This document shows, piece by piece, positions 58,175 through 64,000 of a stretch of 64,000 bases of DNA. The DNA comes from Posidonia oceanica. Its lineage: Eukaryota > Streptophyta > Magnoliopsida > Alismatales > Posidoniaceae. A program made the translations under genes and the position numbers. Every line of letters begins with the position of its first letter. Within the stretch, counting starts at the first letter, position 1. The stretch covers positions 85,519,501-85,583,500 of the forward strand of contig JAZBRS010000057.1 in the NCBI GenBank assembly GCA_037176725.1, read 5' to 3'. The notes beneath the pieces were generated by a model, which was not told the DNA's origin, made no database searches, and saw nothing but the letters and a program-made list of their open reading frames with translations.

Positions 58175-59468
58175 TGTTATGCCCTACCTAAGGTATTTGA
58201 CACTGCCTCAATAAACAAGTTCAAGTTGGCATAATCCCTTTGCACTAAAAACGCTTCTCTAGATTGTTTGAAGAATTTTGGTGTCATTAAACCTGGACTA
58301 TTTGTTACCTACTTCCCTCCATGGAACATCCTTAATATGTAGTCTTCATTGTCTCTATATTAAGCATAAAATATGGTAATTAAGGATAGATTACTTAAAT
58401 ATAAGAATTTAACTAAATAATAATCACAGTGCAAGTAAAATTGAATGAATAAGAACAAGTTATTGAAAACCCCTAATTTCTAAATTGAAAGCCCACTTTT
58501 ATCATTTTAGGGACAAATCCATATCGAAACCTTAAATTTCTAACTCATAAACTCAATTTTTAGGATAAAATTCATTAATTAGTGGCTTAGCATGAAAAGC
58601 CCTAAATTTTAAGGCAAACTCGAAGAAATCCTAAATAAAATCATAGTTTGTTCCATTAAAGAAGTTAATACAAGTTAATTTCACTTAATTAGAGACTTAG
58701 CAAGAAAAGCCCGAATTTTTAGGGCAAAATCGAAGGAACCCTAAATGAAATCATAGTTTGTTCCATTAAACAAGTTAGTACAAGTTAATTTCACTTAATA
58801 CATGATTTAGCAATAAAAGCCCCATTTTTTAGGGAAAATCGAAGAAACCCTAATTCTAGTCCATGGAACCTTAACCACACTTCTCTCAAACTAGATGATG
58901 TATTAGCAATAAACAAACCTTAACAACACGTGAATCATAATAAACTAATGGAAAAGGACTAGAATAATACCTGTTCGAAGAGCTTCCTCCTACAATTAAC
59001 TAGAACTCCACCCAACTCCTCCTCGAACCAACAAACCAATTAACTAGAGCTCCTCCTCAAACCAGTAGACCACACAACACCTCCGACACTAGGATCCCAC
59101 TCATGCCTTCTCTTGGGACCATGATTGTAGAGGTGGCGGCGACATCCTCAACCATGAACCTTCTCCTAGGACTACGATCGCACTAGTGGCATTGGAGAGT
59201 AAACACTCTGGGACCATGTCTCTGATTAGGTTAGATTAGGTTTTTACTTAAGATATTTTGATCTTTTCTATGCCATGGTTTAGGCTTAACCGTGGTATGT
59301 TATGCTATAGTTATTGGGACAGAATGGTGCATAATGGGAGGAGACGATAGGGACATGCTGGGTAATTGTCAAAGTTCGGGGGTATTGGGGAAATATTGGA
59401 ATAAGGGTATCTAGGGCATTGTATATTTAGGCAATAAATCCTATATTATAATAATCCCCACTGTTACA
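58175..59468 (-). mobile_element. Possible minus-strand gypsy LTR
   Basis: On the minus strand it runs from TGTAACAGTGGGG (59468) to GGGCATAACA (58175), with TG...CA ends. Just before the start on that strand lies GCCTTCAGGACAATGACAAG, like the GAGGACAAG sequence near the 3' end of many chromovirus pol genes. Inside, an ~115-bp phrase (GAAGAAACCCTAA, AGCAAGAAAAGCCC, CAAGTTAATTTCACTTAAT) recurs three times at about 58560-58860. No second LTR is visible. Confidence 0.35.
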
Positions 59469-59758
59469 AATTCTTGTCATTGTCCTGAAGGCAATGACAT
59501 TGAAATTCCAAATTTCATTTTAACAATAGTAAAGTTGTGCGTGTTATAATGAAACATTGTTAAATTTTATTTACTTGGTGATGATACGTATAGTCAAGCA
59601 TATATTTAATAGATATTTTACCATTTGCACAAAAAAATAATGACATTAATGACTTTTGTCTCATATATTTAATTAGAAGACACTGATAAATTCTTCTGGG
59701 AAATAGGTTTGACGTAAGGGATGACTTTAGCATTTGTATTGAGTGCATTGAATGCTGG
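59469..59758 (-). other. Short AT-rich remnant between two LTRs
   Basis: This lies between the possible LTR ending at 59468 and the Tekay LTR starting at 59759. A 62-codon minus-strand open frame shows no recognisable motif. It is most likely internal sequence of the element owning the LTR to its left, cut by the Tekay insertion. Confidence 0.4.
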
Positions 59759-61930
59759 TGTTACGCCCCGGTGCGACCAAAATAGCATCAACTACCCAAA
59801 TGAATTTAAAAGAGATAAACAATTAATTACATTTGAGAATAAATTTAAAACTTTTACAAGACTATTAAAATACTCCCAAGATCCTCAGTGTGCGACTACG
59901 TGGCTCCTAAATAAGCACCAGGCTGGACTGTACCTCGACCCTGCACCTGAAAACCAAAACACAAAACACGCGTGAGTGACATTTAAGTCACCCAGTACGT
60001 GCCACCCAAAACCACGGTAAACGGCGGCAGAAACATTAACTAAAGCAAAACTATCAATTAGGGCAATAAATATCCAACACATCGTAAACTATAGTAATCC
60101 ATGCCATTTGAAAGCATAACATTCATTTTATAAAACCACATGCTCTTTATAAAGCTATCCACATTTTCTAAAACATGCATTCTCAAATACATCACAAATC
60201 CACACTCAAACACACATTGATTCCAAATCTAATCGAACACCCTAGTCACAGGTGAACGACACTAGCCACAAGCAGTTGCAGATGACACATGCATCTCTTG
60301 GCTGCAATGCCACGGAAGACTACCCCGTGTGGGAGAACAATCCGCCCCGGGAACTCAGCCCTCAATTTATATCATGATCATTACCATGATCAATATCATA
60401 TCAACACGGAGTTACGCACTTTGGCGCCCCTTTGGTGCCCGAGCATCTAGGGACTCCGACCCCAGCCCCAGCCAGCACCGGTACAGAGGGTAGACCGTCT
60501 GTTTCAACAGGGCCTACTATATCGCTAACCTCACCCTAGGCTACCTGACTCTCGAACCATCGAGTGTATTCAAACACCCCTAGTTACCAGTCAGAAGCTT
60601 CGGTCTCTTGGTTCTTCAAAACCACGGAAATCATTTCCAGCTCTTTTCACAAACATGCATTTCTTTTCCAAAATTATTTGGAAATCTTTTCAAAATCATT
60701 CATCATAATCCACAAAACCATATCAAATCATAATAAAGGCAAATACATCAAAAACCCAAATCTTCCATCTTTAGAAACCATTTTTCCCCTGAAACGGCAC
60801 ACCGAAAAAGCTACCGGTCGACTGAAAATCCTTGGTTCGGGAGAACCAAATCAACCGATCGACCATTCTGGGTACCGAGTCCAGGTTCCAGACCTAAAAC
60901 GGCATACCGAAAATGCCACCGGTCGACCGAAAATCCCTGGTTCGGTAGAACCAAATCCACCGATCGAACCGATCTGCGTAGAAATCGGCAGATCGATCGA
61001 TTTCGGCAGACCGAAATTAGGTTCAGGTCTAAAACTGATGGCAAAATGGAACACTGATATTGACCGATTGTACCGATTTCTACAGAAATCGGCATACCAT
61101 CCAAAAAGGACGTACCGATATGGGCAATTTCAGAAAACCAAAACATAATCCAAAACAAATCGCCTGAGCTTGGAACCTCAACCGATTCCAGCACAAAAAT
61201 CCATAAATCACGAGTAAATACTAGAATCAAAGCCTCACGAGTGCTCTACACTTGAGCATAAAAATCAAACCAATCCATGCATCATGCATCAAGATATTAA
61301 ATCGCAAAGCTAAAGAGGTCAAAACGAAACCCTTCCATTCAATTCACATTCAATCCAAAAACCATTCAAAACCAAATCAAATCCTACAATTATCATGGCA
61401 TAGCTAGATCTCATGCATTCAAAGCATTTAGGCATGAATTTAGGAAAAGAAACGAGGGGGAGGACACACACCAACCGGCAACTCCAGTCGGCCGACGAAT
61501 ACCACCTCCTCCGGCCGACGAGCACCACCTCCACTCTCTAGCTTGCCTCCGCGCCTCCTCCAGCACCGGCCTCTCCTCCTTTTCCTCCTCTGACCTTCGA
61601 CGATCCCCACAAGGCAGCAGTAGTCGGCAGTGGTGGAAAAAAAAGGAGGAAAAGAAAGAAGGAAAGAAAGAAGAAGAAGAGGGCACGTGCGGTGGGGGAA
61701 AAAGAGAAAATTGCATTCCTCTCCCTTTCTCTCCACAAACCTCAAACAAGCCCCTAACTTCCTTCAACCAAGCCCTTACTTTCTCTCGACCACACCAAAC
61801 AACATCGAGGAGCCAAAAACAAAACCACCAGAGACACACAAACACCAACACACAACAACAACAGGGAATGATTTTCTAAAATAATTAACTCAAATTTTAT
61901 TATGGAAAATCAGGATATTACATTCTAACA
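59759..61930 (-). mobile_element. 3' LTR of the minus-strand Tekay copy (2172 bp)
   Basis: On the minus strand it starts TGTTAGAATGTAATATCC (61930) and ends GGGGCGTAACA (59759), the same TGTTA/TAACA termini as 46781-48920. A palindrome cluster (CGGCATACCG, CGGTCGACCG, ATCGGCAGATCGATCGAT) is at about 60790-61100. Left flank is GCTGG; the other end is outside the window. No coding sequence; minus-strand frames at 61411-61851 are G/R-rich and repetitive. Confidence 0.85.
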
Positions 61931-64000
61931 CCCTTAAAAGAAATTTCGTCCTCGAAATTCACAGCTAATGGAACAAATAAGAGTATCTAGAATACATATC
62001 CGCTTCCCGGTCCCAAGTGGCTTCCTCCACACCATGGTGCTGCTACTGAACCAGTACCAAAGGAATAACTTTGTTCCTGGGAACCTGCTCCTTATGATCT
62101 AGAATCTGAACAGCGTTCTCCTCCATGGACAAGTCCTACTGCAGTCCTTTTGGCTGTACTGGTAAGATCTGGGAAACATCAGCAACACACTTCCTCAGCA
62201 TTGACACATGGAAGACGCTATGCACTCCTGAGAGCTCTGGAGGCAAAACCAACTTGTAACCCACCTCACCAACTCTTCTAGCAATCTCATAGGGGCCAAT
62301 ATACCGAGGACTCAACTTGCCTCGCCTCCCAAACCTTGCAACCCCTTTTGTTGGTGACACCTTCAGGAAAATGAAGTCTCCTACCTCGAATTCCAATGGC
62401 CTATGCCTCCTGTCTGCATAGCTCTTCTGCCTGCTCTGTGCAGTCAACAATCTCTTCCTAATCAGATCCACTTTCTCTTGGTATTGCTGCACAATCTCTA
62501 GCCCGACAAGCTGGCGTTCTCCTACATCGCTCCAACAGGTGGGTGTCCGGCACGACCTCCCATACAGTGCCTCAAACGGAGCCATCCCAATGCTGGAGTG
62601 AAAACTATTGCTGTAGGCTAACCCCACCAGCGGCAGGTGCTCTTCCCAGCAACCCCCAAAATCCAGAGCGTAGGCTCTCAACATGTCTTCCAAAGTCTAA
62701 ATAGTCTCCTCCGTCTAACCATCCGTCCGAGGGTGGAAAGCTGTACTGTAATTCAACACAGTACCAAAAGCCTCTTGCAACGCTTTTCAGAACCTCGAGG
62801 TGAAATGGGCATCTCTGTCAGACACAATGGAGACTGGCACTCCATGCAACCGGACAATCTTAGACACATGCAACTCTGCCAATTGCTGCAAAGGAAGATT
62901 CACTCTCATAGGTAGGAAATGTGCTAATTTTGTGAGCCTATCAATGATCACCAATACAGAATCATTCTTTCTCCTGCTCCTGGGTAATCCGATCACAAAA
63001 TCCATAGACACCTGCTCCCAATTCCATACGGGAATATCCAAAGGTTGCAGCAATCCTCCAGGCTTCTAATGCTCAATCTTCACCATCTGGCAGGTTGTAC
63101 ACTTAGCCACATGCTCAGCTATCTCCTTCTTCATTCCAGGCCACCAGAAATTCCTCTTTAGATCCTTGAATATCTTGGTGCTCCCGGGATGAATGGAATA
63201 CCTAGATCGATGAGCCTCATCCAGCAAGCTCTGCTTCACCTCCTCCACTTGAGGTACATATAGATGCAAGTCAAATCTAAGCCCACCGTCTACCCCAACA
63301 GAGAAATGGGGTGCCTCACCTGCCTCCATCTTCTTCCAGATTCCAGGTACAAAAGGATCAAACTGCTGAGCCGCTACCACTGCTTCCACCATCCTCGGGC
63401 GAACTGACAAGTTAGCCAAACACACTCTGCCTGAATCCCAAGACTGCCTCTGTGGCTTGCACTCGACCAACCCCTCAAGAAGATGCCATTCTCTAATCAT
63501 CAGGCTGGCCACCAAGTAGGCACGTCTACTCAAAACATCAGCAACCACATTAGCCTTCCCTGGGTGGTAGGATAGACTGAAATCATAGTCCTTCAGATAC
63601 TCCACCCACCTCCTCTGTCTCAGGTTCAAATCCTTCTGAGTGAAAATGTATTTCTGGCTCTTGTGATCTGTGAAGATCTCAAACTGTTCGCCATAGAGGT
63701 AGTGCCTCCAAATCTTCAAGGCAAAAACCACAGTAGCAAGCTCCAAATCATGGGTGGGGTAATTCTTCTCATGGTCTTTGAGTTGCCGAGATGCATAAGC
63801 CATAACTCTATCATGCTGCATCAAAACACACCCCAACCCAGTTCTACAGGCATCACTGTAGACTGTAAAACCACCACTCCTTGAGGGCAAAGTTAAGACA
63901 GGAGATGAGACCAAGCGAGTCTTCAACTCAAGGAAGCTCTCTTCACACTGCCAATCCCACACAAAAGAGACTTCCTTCCGGGTCAATCTGGTCAGAGGTT
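61931..64000 (-). pseudogene. pol: Tekay-like pol of the minus-strand copy, running off the window
   Basis: On the minus strand this has the same order as 44665-46755: RT end at the window edge ([21 protein letters not shown]), RNase H ([45 protein letters not shown]), integrase finger ([28 protein letters not shown]), core (VSMDFVIGLPRSR, SDRDAHFT) and GPYEI. The C-terminal chromodomain-like stretch runs to about 61960, then GAATTTCGAGGACGAAATT and the purine tract. Unlike the plus copy there is no frameshift in the integrase core. Stops: TAG at 63066 and two more between 62690 and 62725, a TGA at 62787 in place of Trp, and TAG 62136 shared with the other copy. Upstream pol, gag and the 5' LTR lie beyond 64000. 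Confidence 0.88.

Noticed and set aside
61411..61851. 146-codon minus-strand frame in the Tekay LTR
   Set aside because: G/R/S-rich, overlaps two other open frames, and the homologous part of the other Tekay LTR (46950-47320) does not keep the same protein.
1..64000. Host genes, tRNA or rRNA genes
   Set aside because: Looked for conserved non-transposon domains and tRNA-like cloverleaf boxes in all gaps; none convincing.

Overview
The window looks like heterochromatic intergenic DNA of a large-genome flowering plant, probably a eudicot. I found no host single-copy gene, tRNA or rRNA. Almost everything is LTR retrotransposon: at least two Tat-clade Ty3/gypsy elements (dual RNase H, very long LTRs), two copies of one Tekay/Del-like chromovirus in opposite orientation, and a SIRE/Maximus-like Ty1/copia element with an extra downstream ORF. 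No species can be named from the sequence.

Layout. 1-6898 is the 5' end of a minus-strand Tat element, almost all of it a roughly 6.8 kb LTR. 6899-7396 is the 3' part of a plus-strand LTR of a related family. It is followed by a primer-binding-like site and by a gag-less, decayed Tat element ('H2'): protease remnant and spacer at 7635-9744, RT-RNaseH-integrase at 31440-34851, a sense DUF7745-like ORF at about 36547-37659, a 2.65 kb GATAAG/CTTATC tandem array, and an LTR at 41502-44545. H2 is split by a complete 21.7 kb Tat element ('N', 9745-31439) with 1515/1524 bp LTRs and a GAGAT target-site duplication; removing N brings the two H2 reading frames back into phase. N carries gag, two retropepsin domains, RT, dual RNase H and integrase on the plus strand. 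Downstream of pol it carries two genes on the minus strand: a nine-exon plant-mobile-domain gene (about 26992 to 22580, every intron GT-AG and the exon phases agreeing) and a DUF7745-like gene (28895 to 27537). 44665-48920 is the 3' half of a Tekay copy. 48921-55625 is a 5'-truncated SIRE-like copia element with pol, an env-position ORF and a 3' LTR. 55626-59758 holds older LTR-like noncoding DNA. 59759-64000 is a second, minus-strand Tekay copy running off the window.

How it works together. Coding content serves retrotransposition (Gag, PR, RT/RH, IN), but every copy is broken by stops and frameshifts. Premature stops in the gypsy-type elements are overwhelmingly TAG at former CAG or TGG codons, as expected from deamination of CHG-methylated cytosine; the AT-rich copia pol shows none.

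Two observations stand out. First, N keeps an intron-rich gene antisense to its own genome, where sense-strand splicing cannot remove the introns. Second, nearly every element has its own dense set of short palindromic words in its noncoding DNA, and one of them (GTTAGGCGCC with GGCGACT/AGTCGCC) occurs in N's LTR promoter, just upstream of N's antisense genes, and in the minus-strand Tat LTR at the left edge.
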